Assembly: GCA_026182355.1 (NCBI GenBank)
Contig: JAPFBL010000227.1
Span: forward strand, 271,001-335,000
Length of the DNA stretch: 64,000 bases
Reading direction: 5' to 3'
Source of the DNA: Hermatobates lingyangjiaoensis
Taxonomy: Eukaryota; Arthropoda; Insecta; Hemiptera; Hermatobatidae
Shown: one piece after another, positions 12,931-23,082 of the stretch
Position numbering within the stretch: the first letter of the stretch is position 1
Layout: every line of letters begins with the position of its first letter
Notes under the pieces: model-generated
Seen by the model: only the letters and a program-made list of their open reading frames with translations
Told to the model about the DNA's origin: nothing
Databases searched by the model: none
Program-made: the position numbers and the translations under genes

Positions 12931-12949
12931 TATATATATGCATATATTT

Positions 12950-13038
12950 CAATGATCAAACCAAAACATGAAATGGGAAAAAAGACGAAAATCTTTCAAG
13001 CGTAACAAACGGTCCTCGTCAGAATAAAAATTTAACTG
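12950..13038 (-). mobile_element. FB-A solo arm, diverged
   Basis: AATGATCAAACCAAAACATG at left, then ATCTTTCAAGCGTAACAAAC and a degraded core on the minus strand. The partner arm is missing. Confidence 0.7.
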
Positions 13039-13459
13039 AAACACTAGATGCAGAAACATAATGGTGGGAGGTTGAGAGGAGTGGGAGGATATATATATAT
13101 ATCATTAAAATTAACCGCAGTCTCGGCATTCACGATCTTAAGACTGAGAGATTCGATCCTACGAACTAACCTCCTGCTAACAGGGTTCAACTGGAAAAGG
13201 AGTTGGCTAAGTGATATGTTAAATTAAAATCGATGACTCATACTTAGTCATTGCTATAAATAGATTAAAAGGATAGTACAAGTTAATATAAAGAGAAGGT
13301 CAAAGGTCAATAAAAAACAAGAAACAAGCGGTTAGAATAAAAGAGTTGAAAGGTCAACGGTAAAACTGGACTAATAGAGAATAAATAGATTAAGAATATT
13401 AAAGTGAATGAAGGATATATATATATATATATAATATACAATATATAATATATATATAA

Positions 13460-13565
13460 AAATTTTACATAACACGTGAAATAACAATCAATTATCAAAT
13501 CACAATAAGAAATGGAAAAACGAGACTAAGATCTTTCAACCGTAAAACCGTAAGATCTTTCGTCT
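13460..13565 (-). mobile_element. FB-A solo arm with truncated centre
   Basis: The ATTTTACATAACACGTGAAA tail and CACAATAAGAAATGG are present. After ATCTTTCAACCGTAAAACCG the arm turns back into AAGATCTTTCGTCTC, so the core was lost. It runs straight into the FB-G element. Confidence 0.7.
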
Positions 13566-13835
13566 CAAAACAAAAAGATTTTAATATGAAACTAACAACG
13601 AGTTTCGAACACTTAGTGCTCTTATTCTGGTTAACATCTAAAAAATATATATAAATGTGAGCTTTAAGGCCTTTAGATAATCAAGTAATTTACTATGATG
13701 ATCTTAAAAGTCACATATATGTATATTTTTTAGATATTATCCTGAAGAAGAACACTAAGTGTTCGAAACACATTGTTAGTTTCATATCGAACTTTTTGTT
13801 TTGTATGGAGATGTAACTCTTGAATTCTCCCGATA
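13566..13835. mobile_element. FB-G fold-back element, copy 1
   Basis: Inverted arms carry ATGAAACTAACAACGAGTTT and its complement. The + arm contains CTGAAGA (13742-13748), A, a perfect 6-bp hairpin GAACAC/GTGTTC with loop TAA, and GAAA (13765-13768). The left arm has the mirrored version with one change. The interior has a second, looser inverted repeat around AAAATATATATAAATGTGAG. Confidence 0.85.
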
Positions 13836-14274
13836 TGACTGTTTTATGAATTATATATCTCCTTCGATCTCTATAATAACTCCTTAAATCAGTGATAACA
13901 TGTATGAAAGTAAAATATAAATTTTGTAAGAAGATAAATTTTGCCTCATTCCATTAACCAAACATTTAATATAAATATCTACAACGAATGGTTCTACCAA
14001 ACAAACTTTTTCTGGCTTTTTGGTTGATTTGTGTCTATGATCTTTAATCAGTCTATTATAGTGCTGTTTCTTTAGACATTTATTCCTAAGTAATTATTAA
14101 TAAGACATAGCTACCGTTATTTAAAATTTATTAACTGTGGATCTTTATAATAAAGAAAAAATCGGCTTTCATTACGTTGAAATAATGTAAGAATTGTCAG
14201 AAATAACATACATTGAAGTTCTTATACCTTATATACATAAATAAATTATTAAATATATAAATAATATATAAACA

Positions 14275-14610
14275 AAAATTATCAGGACTGGGTCAGTACT
14301 TCAGGTTCAAATTAAACTATCATTGGCAACGTTTCGACTTTTACTTAAAACTTTTTTTTGTTGACAGAAGTTAACAATTTTGATACAGAAAAACTTAAAT
14401 ATTAAATTTAATATTTAAAGTATTACTTAATTTTTAAGTATTACTACTTAATGCATTTTACCTTTAAAAATGTTATACTTCATCAATGAATAAATTTTAA
14501 ATATTAACCGAAAAATTAACAATAGGAGTTTAATTTGAACCTGAAGAACTGAACAAGTCCTGAAAAATTTTTATTTTGTTTCTACTTTGCGGTAGAGAAT
14601 TTTATCAATA
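14275..14610. mobile_element. FB-B fold-back element, copy 2 (diverged)
   Basis: Left arm CAGGACTGGGTCAGTACTTC; right arm TTGAACCTGAAGAACTGAAC. The interior is AT-rich and has decayed relative to copy 3 at 45730. Confidence 0.75.
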
Positions 14611-15737
14611 TAAATTATATATATATATATATATAATTAAATTCAATAAATAATGATTTATGATTACGCTATTTAATGTCAAATATTATATATTCAAGAA
14701 ATTAATTGACATGATAAAAATTTACGTTAATTATTTTTACATTTATTTTTGGTTCTTAGTTAAAATATAGTTTATACTATTCTTTAAACGAATATTTTAT
14801 TAGTGAGTGGATAATGTTCAGATTTCTACTACAACAGTTTCAGTTAACAACAATAAACTTTGCTACACCCTGATTAAAAATGTGTTGAGTGCAGATGAAG
14901 TTTGCATAATTTTTAAAGGTTTTCGTTTTCATAAATGGCATGAAATAAGGCTAAAGTCATGTCATAGGAGTGCAGGCTGGCTATATCGTACAAGGATCTT
15001 TGTGTTACCTGTCAGACAGCTTGTTAAGGCCAAGTGACGAGTCAGTCACGCGAGCCCTTAGTAAAAACTACCAGCCCCAGCGGGTTTTTAACACCATCAT
15101 GACACGTTAATTATGGAAACTTGTTTGCTTTCAACGCTCTTAAAGCTACCCTGAGCAGTTTTATACTCTTAAATCTAACAGAGGAAAACACAAAACAAAT
15201 CAGTGTCTGCAAAAAAAAATTCCATTATTTCTTTTTATTTGGAAACCACGAAAGAGACCACTTATGAACAACGCAATATAATAATAAAAAAAATGATTTC
15301 TTGGCCTCATAGTGTATATTTCTATCTCATAATCTTGAAGCGTGACAAAATTCTCAATTTTGAACTTCTCATCTGTCTTCTTACTATAAAGAGCTATACC
15401 TAAAGAAGAACTGTATGAATTCAAAATGTGATATTTCTCAAATAAAATATTGTTTGGTTAATGATTTTTTACGTTGTTGTAAAATGTTTAAATACATTAC
15501 TTTTCACTGATTTAAATGGCACAGTGCCTTTTGTAATATTTGTAGTGGATTTAATAAACAGACTGATGAAATATGGATGATTGCGGAAATAAGGTTGAAT
15601 AGTGATCGATATTAATTTTAGTTAAATTTAATTTTTTAATTAAGTTAAATACAATGTAATATTAACTATTGAAATATCTAATGTACTTTCTGTATTAATG
15701 AACTGAACTTCTAGAAATCTTACTACTTTATGACGAG
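14611..15737. other. Unassigned stretch with a 76-codon ORF
   Basis: An ORF at 14807-15037 (+) opens MDNVQISTTTV and ends RQLVKAK. I recognise no family, and it lacks exon-like splice context. The rest is AT-rich. Confidence 0.3.
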
Positions 15738-16029
15738 CTCAAAATCAAAGACGAGTAATACACAGAGAAAAGAAACACGCTTAGTCTGTTTTATTTGAGT
15801 TAAAGAAACTCAAATTCTCGGGCAATCCGTCTTCAGGAGAAAAGAGAGAGAGACCAAACACGTTGGAGGCGCAGCGGCAAGTCATCCGTTACTTGTGTTA
15901 ACAAGCGTATATAACGTGTTTTGTCTTCGTCATTCTTTTCTCCTGAAGACGGATTACCCAAAAATTTGAGTTTATAAGTGTGATATTTTACTCTGTTTGT
16001 TCCTCTTCTACGATTTTGAATTCGTATTG
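15738..16029. mobile_element. FB-D fold-back element, copy 2
   Basis: Arms begin CAAAATCAAAGACGAGTAAT and end in the inverse. The + arm reads TTCTCCTGAAGACGGATTAC then CCAAAAATTTGAG and a degraded donor-like hexamer. A GC-richer loop (around 15860-15900) separates the arms. Confidence 0.8.
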
Positions 16030-16249
16030 TGTGCAGTTAGTCTTTCTATTTTATAGTTGATTTAATGAACAGTTAAATCAAACTGATTACATATGGACGA
16101 TGACGAAAATAAAGTATAATAGGGATTATAATTAAACTTAATTATTTAATAAAGTTAAATAGAATATAATATTAATCTATTAAAATCTCTAATGTACTTT
16201 CTTTATTAATGAATTGAACTTCTATAACTCTTATTATTACATCATATAA

Positions 16250-16460
16250 CTTTAAGTTAGACAAAACACGACACAGAAAAAAGAAAAAATATACACTTAC
16301 TGAATTCAATTCTTCAAAATGTTGTTCGTTCTATCTTCTATTCTTTTCCTGATGACGAACAACAGTTCAAAATATTGAATTTAGTAAGTGTGTATCTTTT
16401 TTTCTGTGTCGTGTTTAGAGTAATTTATAGTTTTACAGTCCGTGTGGACCGTTTCTTCAA
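16250..16460. mobile_element. FB-F fold-back element, copy 1
   Basis: Arms carry ACACGACACAGAAAAAAG and its complement. The + arm has a perfect CTGATGA (16349-16355), C, hairpin GAAC/GTTC with loop AACA, then AAAA instead of GAAA. GTAAGT follows at 16384-16389. Confidence 0.82.
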
Positions 16461-17271
16461 GTTAGTATTTCGTCACGTAGGCAGATTAGCACAGTCCACT
16501 GAGATGTTCTGCTGTTGATCTTTATAAAGCTAACTTTTACAGCTGACTATGACAGCTATGACTTCTTCGCTCTGACCAGACTTATACAACGTGGCCTTCG
16601 TTTCTTGAATTGTCACGATCATACCAATTCATTCTCAATGGTGAAGGTCCAGATGTTCTGCTTTGTTTCTTGTAGATTATACTTAAATAGCTCGAAATGA
16701 TGACTGTTTCTCAATTAATTTATAATTTCTCAAAATGCACAAAACTAAATCACTCTTCTAACTACTTCTATTCTTCTTCTACTTCTAAACCATACACTTT
16801 GATATTAGAGCCTAAGCAGCAATTATATTTGTCTAGTATTATCCTTTGCTACCTGTAAGTTATGGGGTTGTTTAACATTTTAACCTACTAAAAGTAGCTA
16901 TAAGGAATTCCCCCAAAACATCATCTGCTGCTAGATATGGCAGCTGAATCAAACTGTGGTAACTTTAAACAAAAGAAAACCAGATTACACCTGAACTGTA
17001 ATAAAAAAAATATGCAATTTCTTGTGAGCATGTGTTCAAGTGACACTTGATATTCTTACACTTTTGTTTTAAATCTGACTTACTCAAAATCTGTGAGATA
17101 TTTGCCTTGATATAGAAAAGGCCATCATACGTTTATTTAAAACAATTTCAAATATGCATTTTCTTTTCATTTCTTAATAATTTAAAATTACGCCTTAACT
17201 ATTTTTTTTATCAACTCTATTGTTAATATATTATGCAGATATATTTGTACTTTTTTATTTCTGATATTTCT
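16461..17271. other. Unassigned stretch
   Basis: No family motif in its short ORFs. Nothing further seen. Confidence 0.35.
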
Positions 17272-17345
17272 GTATCATCATCATCATCATCATCATCATC
17301 GTCATCGTCGTCGTCGTCAACAACAACAATAACAACATCATCATG
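17272..17345. repeat. Trinucleotide microsatellite (ATC)n/(GTC)n/(AAC)n
   Basis: A compound trinucleotide run: ATC repeats passing into GTC, then CAA/AAC repeats, ending in ATC. Confidence 0.9.
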
Positions 17346-17394
17346 AAAGATATATATATATAATGTCTGTATATACATATATATATATACATAT

Positions 17395-17503
17395 ATATAG
17401 AAAATGTCTGTTCATATTTCGAGTGGAAATATATATATATAAATAGTGAAATATTTATCTTTCTCACTGCAAAGATATAGAAGACGTTCAATCATTTAAT
17501 CTT

Positions 17504-17537
<34 letters not shown>

Positions 17538-17640
17538 ATATTTCCACTCGAAATATGAACAGACATGTTCTAAATAAAGATTAAATGATTGAACGTCTCC
17601 TATATCTTTGCAGTGAGAAAGATAAATATTTCACTTTTCT
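17395..17640. repeat. FB-P scrambled inverted repeats around TA runs
   Basis: Segment a (GTCTGTTCATATTTCGAG) and segment b (AAATATTTATCTTTCTCACT...) lie at left. Their inverted copies at right appear as a' then b', not b' then a'. Each half is an inverted copy, but the order is a-b / a'-b'. TA microsatellites separate the parts. Confidence 0.75.
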
Positions 17641-17747
17641 TTTTCTTTTTTTTTTAGAAAATCATTTGTACGTAACATGTAGTTGTGATTACAAGTAATG
17701 AATTTGTAAATATTTGCAATGAATGAATAGATAATACATTGATTTAG

Positions 17748-17837
17748 GGCCAGAAGTGGAAGATCTTGCCTTCAATAATGGAACTTTTGGGAAGGTTTCC
17801 AACATAAGAAAATATGTATCACTGCAAGATCAGAAAG
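17748..17837 (+). CDS. Candidate internal exon (Ig2 insert) of the DIP/lachesin-like gene
   Basis: A 90-nt open stretch lies between a TTTAG acceptor and a GGTAATCC donor. Read as 2 nt + 29 codons + 1 nt, it enters and leaves in phase 1, like every firm exon of this gene. Joined to the exon at 20450 it stays open and would precede the Ig2 stretch starting LSVEGPVLNIS. The encoded peptide (starting PEVEDLAFNN, ending SLQDQK) contains one N-glycosylation sequon (NGT) but shows no family motif I can recognise. The conserved Ig2 tryptophan segment that should lie nearby is not seen in the window. It could be a poorly conserved loop exon, an alternative exon or chance. The phase match is the main support. 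Confidence 0.4.
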
Positions 17838-20449
17838 GTAATCCAATTCATTCTCTTGGCCTATTAAATTATAAAAAAGTGTAGGTCTCATTTTAAAGAA
17901 TTTAAAATGTTAATGATGTTTATTGATACCACTATGTTTGATGGTGTGCAGTATTTATTATAATGCCATTAACTTCTCATACGTTTTGTTGGTGGTTCTT
18001 TCTAATTTATGTTTAGACAATGTCTTTAAAGTTAGGTTTCACTATATCGTATAATTATTTGAATTGAAATAATGAAGTTAAGCCCATTCGAATCAAAATT
18101 TGAATATGAAAAAAAAGGTAGCTTTTAAAGGTTTAATTTAGTGAATATACTCAAAAGATCGAAAATGAATAAATTTACATTAAAAATGTATTGATGACTA
18201 AATAAAGGATTCAGAAAATACCAAAGTTAATTGAGTGTTAAGGCGCTAAAATGGAAAATTTTGCAATTCTCAGTAAAAAAAAAAAGAGTGATTACTTCGT
18301 ATAATGACGGTCATAAAAAAATACAGCCTCAGAGCCGAAGGTACAAAAGCACTACATTTCCTTGGTTTAAATATTAAACTAAAAAGAGGTATAAGTGTAA
18401 AAAGCGTTAGGTGGCTGTGGACAGGAAAAAGGGAGAATGATAAACACTGATTCGAAATAATTAAAATACCGCTTGGCAAAGGGTTGGAAAAAGTGGTAGC
18501 ATTACGGAGGGCAGGTTAATAACGAGTCATTTGGGGGATGCGACCGCTAAAAACCCACCCTTCCTAGCGAGAAATTAGGTTCAGCCCCTCCCCAACCCCC
18601 CCGAAAAGGGAGCCAGTCACCAGATTGTCTCCTAATTCGATCAAACGAATAGAATAAAATCCTGTCGTCCAGTTAACCAAGTGATCCATATTGTTTAAAC
18701 TTTCACAACGATATAACTTGCACCACTTTAATATCTTCCTCCATTTGTATTTCCCATTCAACTCTCGCATCTCTCTTCAATATTAACCACTCTGTTTTTA
18801 ACCTATAATTTGAATACCCTCTCTACTCTATTAATCAACTTTCCACGTTAATTTTCTATGCATTGTACTACGTGAAAATTTAATCACAAAATAAACCTTT
18901 TTTTTTCTTTTTTCCTTTTAATGAGTACTCTAATATTTCAAACGATTTTTAATAGAATTCACTAAACATTCTGACAGTTTATATAAGACCGTCATAAATA
19001 AATTTATAATATATATTACAATTAGAAGACAAATACTATTTTTATTAAAGAAATTTAATTTTTATAACAGTAAATAAAGAACTGTATTTATTTTAATATT
19101 TTATTATAAATCCTCAGTTCGAATCAATCAAAGACGTAAGATAGTTTTATTAAAATAATATCGAACGATATTCAATGATTTAACAAAATATCATATATAA
19201 ATAACATCTTCATGAGCAGCCTACACTCAACTTCACTATAACTAAGCATAGTTGTGTGCCATCGCGAAGATGTAATATCGAACTTTCTGCCAAGTGTTTT
19301 TGAATCTACAAAATATTCAGTTTAATGATTCCATTTATTTTAGTGTCTGAACCCTTTCATCAGTAGTAAAAATTGAGAATCATTGATATAGAAGGATCTA
19401 AAAACTTATGATAATTAGCATGAACCAAACCATATCAATCCACTTTCTGAAATGACAAACCTTCTAATGATTCATTACAAATCCCAGTCTTTGCATTAGT
19501 TTCTTTTTTAATCGTAGTTGCCATGAATGTTCATCTTCTTAACTTCTGATTGCTTCCTACTAATAGGATCCCTAGAAACCCTAATATTTACTACTAAAAT
19601 AATTTATATGATATTTAGTGACGTCTGGTACACATCATGCTCATAATATTTGGTTCATAGTTCACTGTTCTAAAGGGTGGTTCAGAGAATGTGTTCATCA
19701 TACTTGCGGTAATCTTCGGGGTCATAAACTTGTTTAAACAATTTAATTCAATTTATTTGATTTTGAAAAAAAAATATTCCTATATAATATTTCAGAATGG
19801 GTAGTTAACTGATGCGAAACTTTGACATAGGAATGTAGTGATACATGGCCCTGGCACAAGCACGATATTAATGGATTACAAAAATCCCTCCTACTTCGCG
19901 TGGGTTATGATCTAAACGTACCCGCGAAATAAAAACGAATTTTTTTTTTTGAAGTTTGAACCATAATTTTAACACTTCAGAAGATTTAGACTGTTTTCTA
20001 TACTTTTGTAACTCCTATACATATACAGGTCATTCGCGACGCAAAGACTCCTATACATATACCTTAGCGACGCAACGAGGCTGACAGCGTATTGCTATGT
20101 CTAAATGAAGGCCAACGCCGTATAGAGAACGCCCTGAAGTCACATAATAAAGTATACTGTATTGACTCTTTGTTTTATTTCATTTTTCATAACTTATCAT
20201 TATTAAATAAAAATTGAAAACTCGAGTAGCCGCGTGACCTTGTGAATTGACGAGACTTCTAGGAAAGGAAACTGATATTTTTTTTTTAAACTGATATAGA
20301 GCTAAGCCGCGAAGTAGGAGAGTTAACTGTATATAGTTTTGTTGATTTGCATATCCTCATTGTGATTTATATTAATATTTTTTTTAATTTTTTTCATTTG
20401 AATGATGTCTCCCCCCATATTGAGTGATGTGAAATCCTTTGTGTTGCAG
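17838..20449. other. Intronic stretch of the Ig-domain gene
   Basis: A 2.6-kb interval between the candidate exon at 17748 and the exon at 20450. No transposon ends were recognised. A small C/G-rich patch near 18540-18610 stands out from the AT background; its ORF at 18564-18770 (-) shows no family motif. Confidence 0.5.
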
Positions 20450-20578
20450 TCCTCAGCGTGGAAGGCCCCGTGCTAAACATCAGCCGAGTTAGTCGTCTGC
20501 ACATGGGTCCTTATTTGTGCATCGCCAGCAACGGAGTCCCACCTACTGTCAGCAAACGCATCATGCTCATCGTGCATT
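20450..20578 (+). CDS. Exon: C-terminal half of Ig2, DIP/lachesin-like IgSF protein
   Basis: This 129-nt exon lies between a GTGTTGCAG acceptor and a GTACGT donor and is phase 1 at both ends. It encodes the E-F-G strand half of an Ig domain: VEGPVLNIS, RLHMGPYLCIASNG, then VPPTVSKRIML. The cysteine in YLC is the second Cys of the Ig disulphide, and NIS is an N-glycosylation sequon. The SRLHMG.YLCIASNGVPP.VSKR signature is characteristic of arthropod DIP, lachesin and neurotrimin-like neuronal adhesion proteins, which act at the cell surface as Dpr or homophilic partners. A final T completes a Phe codon with the exon at 35387 (VHF-PPM). The first half of Ig2 must lie upstream; only the doubtful exon at 17748 was found. 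Confidence 0.9.
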
Positions 20579-20858
20579 GTACGTTTTATATCTTTAAAAT
20601 ATTTTCCATAAATTTTTTTTGTATATTTTTGCTGTTTTTTTTTTTTTTTTTTTTGATATATAATGATGTGGATATTTATGTTTGAAACACTTCGGTTTAT
20701 AAAGTAACAACAGTAGCTGCAATGAAGATAACACATTGAGGTCATTCTCAAAAGAAGAAAAAAATTTATTTATGTCTAACAATCACCGTAATATCTTACG
20801 GATAGGCTGTAACAACTACTCATATCTTTAAATTATTACTTACATAATGAATGTGGGA

Positions 20859-21188
20859 GCCAGGTTAGCTCAGTGGTTAATGTACTCGATACTGATGAGT
20901 GGTTAACTGATAGGACCGGGATTCGATCCCCATCTGGCCCTCGATTTAATCACGCGGAAAATGAATAAATCTCAGCACGTCGTCCCTCGGAGAAAGACGT
21001 TAAACCGTCGGTCCCGAGCCTATACGATGTCAGGTACTCGTTGAAGATCCCTACTCTAAACACACTTGAGTTAGGCAAAATTTAGGATTCCCACTGAAGA
21101 ATCAATCTTCATTGTGTGGTATCACAAAGGGCCACTGCTTGACCCACGTGTGTTCCCTTGTGGGACTGCCACTGCAACTGACTGACTG
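20859..21188 (+). mobile_element. tRNA-derived SINE, copy 1 (full length)
   Basis: The 5' head (20859-20940) is tRNA-like: GCCAGGTTAGCTCAGTGG supplies an A box, GGGATTCGATCCCC a B box, and GCCAG/CTGGC forms the acceptor stem. The body continues with AATAAATCTCAGCACGTCGT and TTAGGCAAAATTTAGGA. It ends near ACTGCCACTGCAAC with a short (CTGA) tail. Copies of the same body recur at 29070, 33440, 36004 and 53960. Confidence 0.9.
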
Positions 21189-21335
21189 TAGAACTAATGA
21201 AGCAGATTTATGTGTTGCTACTTTTTTCCATGTACAATTCATCAAAGATGACGTTTCGGTTTTAAATGCTCAATTTTAACCAAGAGATCTAATATATTTG
21301 ATTTCCAACAAATATGGATTATTATGAATAGAATT

Positions 21336-21440
21336 TCAAAATCGAAGAACAGTAACACAAACAATAAAGAAGCACACTTGCAATCTAAAATTTTTTAATA
21401 ATTCGTCTTCATGTGAAAATAGAAAAAGAGAGAGAGAGTG
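21336..21440 (-). mobile_element. FB-D solo arm
   Basis: AATTTCAAAATCGAAGAACA, a block resembling ACACAAACAATAAAGAAGCAC, and an AATTCGTCTTCATG core on the minus strand. The other arm is absent; an AG-rich run follows. Confidence 0.6.
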
Positions 21441-22059
21441 AGACCGCAGATTAACTGTCGTTATATTTATAGCGTGCTTGCTATAATTCTCACTCTTTTA
21501 TCTATCATTCTGATATGATAGATATATATTTTTAACAATCCCAGAACATCGTACTAAAGAAAAAAATGAACTTAATTAAAAATATATTAAATTGGTCGTT
21601 ACATAAACGAGCTACACATCAGTGGATAATATTAAATAATTTCAAGGGTTAAGTATATTTATTTGAGCGTAGAAGAGACCTAATAACACAGTAATGAAGG
21701 GATTTGGCTTATATTAGTAAATATTGATTAGATAATGAAAAATTAGTCACTTTTATCTGTATCAAAATAATTAATGGAGCTATTAAATAAACTGAAGTAC
21801 ATTGCTTAGAAAATTGTGTGTTTTGTTCAAACTGATTATTTATTACTAATTATCTTTTATAATATTCACGAAAATCGGATTTTACTTAACTAGAAATAAT
21901 GATTGCCTCATTAAACTTTAGAGCCAGCCAATATGTTTAGATCGTGTTAAACAACATAATGCATTTAAGATAAATGTGATATTTGAAAATAATGAATTAA
22001 CATTAATTCAACTAAGTTGTATTATTTATATATATATATATATATATATAAACTATATT
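21441..22059. other. AT-rich stretch without recognised features
   Basis: No recognised element apart from a TA run at its right end (about 22027-22050). Confidence 0.4.
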
Positions 22060-22165
22060 CACAAAAAAACACGCAGAAATGAAACAGAGACTCACTACTA
22101 CATTTTGATGGTCTCATCATCAGGAAGATAGATATGAGCCGCTCCTCAAAACAACAGGCAGGGAC
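22060..22165 (-). mobile_element. FB-M solo arm
   Basis: Carries AACACGCAGAAATGAAACAG. On the minus strand it has a perfect CTGATGA, T, GAGACCATC, AAAA and a GTGAGT hexamer. It sits directly after a TA run. Confidence 0.65.
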
Positions 22166-22380
22166 TGTAGTTATATAAACTCGTGTTCATTCAGACTACA
22201 GTTGTTGTTGAAATACACATACTATTTTTCTTTGTAAAACAATTTGTAATGTAATACTTAGTTTTTCTGTTTCAAAATTCATACTTCTGTTCATTTTTAG
22301 TTAATTTTCTTTCTGTAGTTAGTAGTCTTACCTAAGGCGGCCACCAGAGTGCGTGCATGTTCGTCGCGTTCGACCGTCCG

Positions 22381-22812
22381 CTCAGTTAGCTTCAGCTACT
22401 CAAAGGGACTACTTCTGCACTATGACGACAAATGTCGAAATACCGTTGTGAGTCATTTTTGTGTGTGTTTTTATCTGTTTTTCTCTTTCCTTTGTGAACT
22501 AGTAGTCCTGTAGGACCGTTATATATATATATACAAGTTCAAAATTCAAGAAGAGTAACACACAGAGTAAACAAGCACTCTTACAAACTCAAATTTTTGG
22601 GCAATCTGACCTCAGGAGAAAAGAGTAAAGGAGACCAAGCACGTTGTAGTTGCAACGGCAAGTAATCGATTCCAACATATATATATAGTTCACAAAGGAA
22701 AGAGAAAAACAGATCAAAACACACACAAAAAAGACTCACAACGTTATTTCGACATTCGTCATCATCGGGGAGAAGTAGTCCCTTTGAGTAGCTGAAGCTA
22801 ACACTTAACACT
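22381..22812. mobile_element. FB-C inverted pair enclosing an FB-D copy
   Basis: The left arm (22381-22505, +) has a decayed CTATGA core with hairpin GAC/GTC and GAAA. The right arm (about 22682-22812, -) has CCGATGA, T, GAC/GTC and GAAA. Both carry the AGCTTCAGCTACTCAAAGGG block. Between them, 22533-22670 is an FB-D minus-strand copy starting CAAGTTCAAAATTCAAG. This looks like one insertion into another or a composite fold-back. Confidence 0.75.
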
Positions 22813-23002
22813 GAAGCTAACAATATATATATATATATGCCTATAAAAAAACTTAGGACAATATTTTGTTATCAAATGGCAGCAGTAGAAAATGTTTTTG
22901 CATTATAAAAATAACATAAACATTTAAAGTAAACGCGGAAAGCGGATATTCAAAATCAAAACCTAGATTCTTTGAAATCATTACCGTATATTTATATTAG
23001 AA
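22813..23002. other. AT-rich stretch without recognised features
   Basis: A short TA run, then unassigned sequence. Confidence 0.35.
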
Positions 23003-23082
23003 ATAGGTAAAACCGTCATACCTCGTATATAAATCATAATAAATCATACCGTTAATAACCTCAGTGGGATTAACAATATGCA
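23003..23082. repeat. FB-H remnant with conserved flank
   Basis: ATTAGAAATAGG, CATACCTCGTAT and then AATAACCTCAGTGGGATTAA echo one end of FB-H copy 1 and its downstream flank at about 10999-11025. Most of the element is gone. Confidence 0.5.

Noticed and set aside
20859..20940. Functional tRNA gene
   Set aside because: The A and B boxes and acceptor stem are tRNA-like, but the middle does not fold into proper D and anticodon arms, and the same head occurs in several SINE copies.
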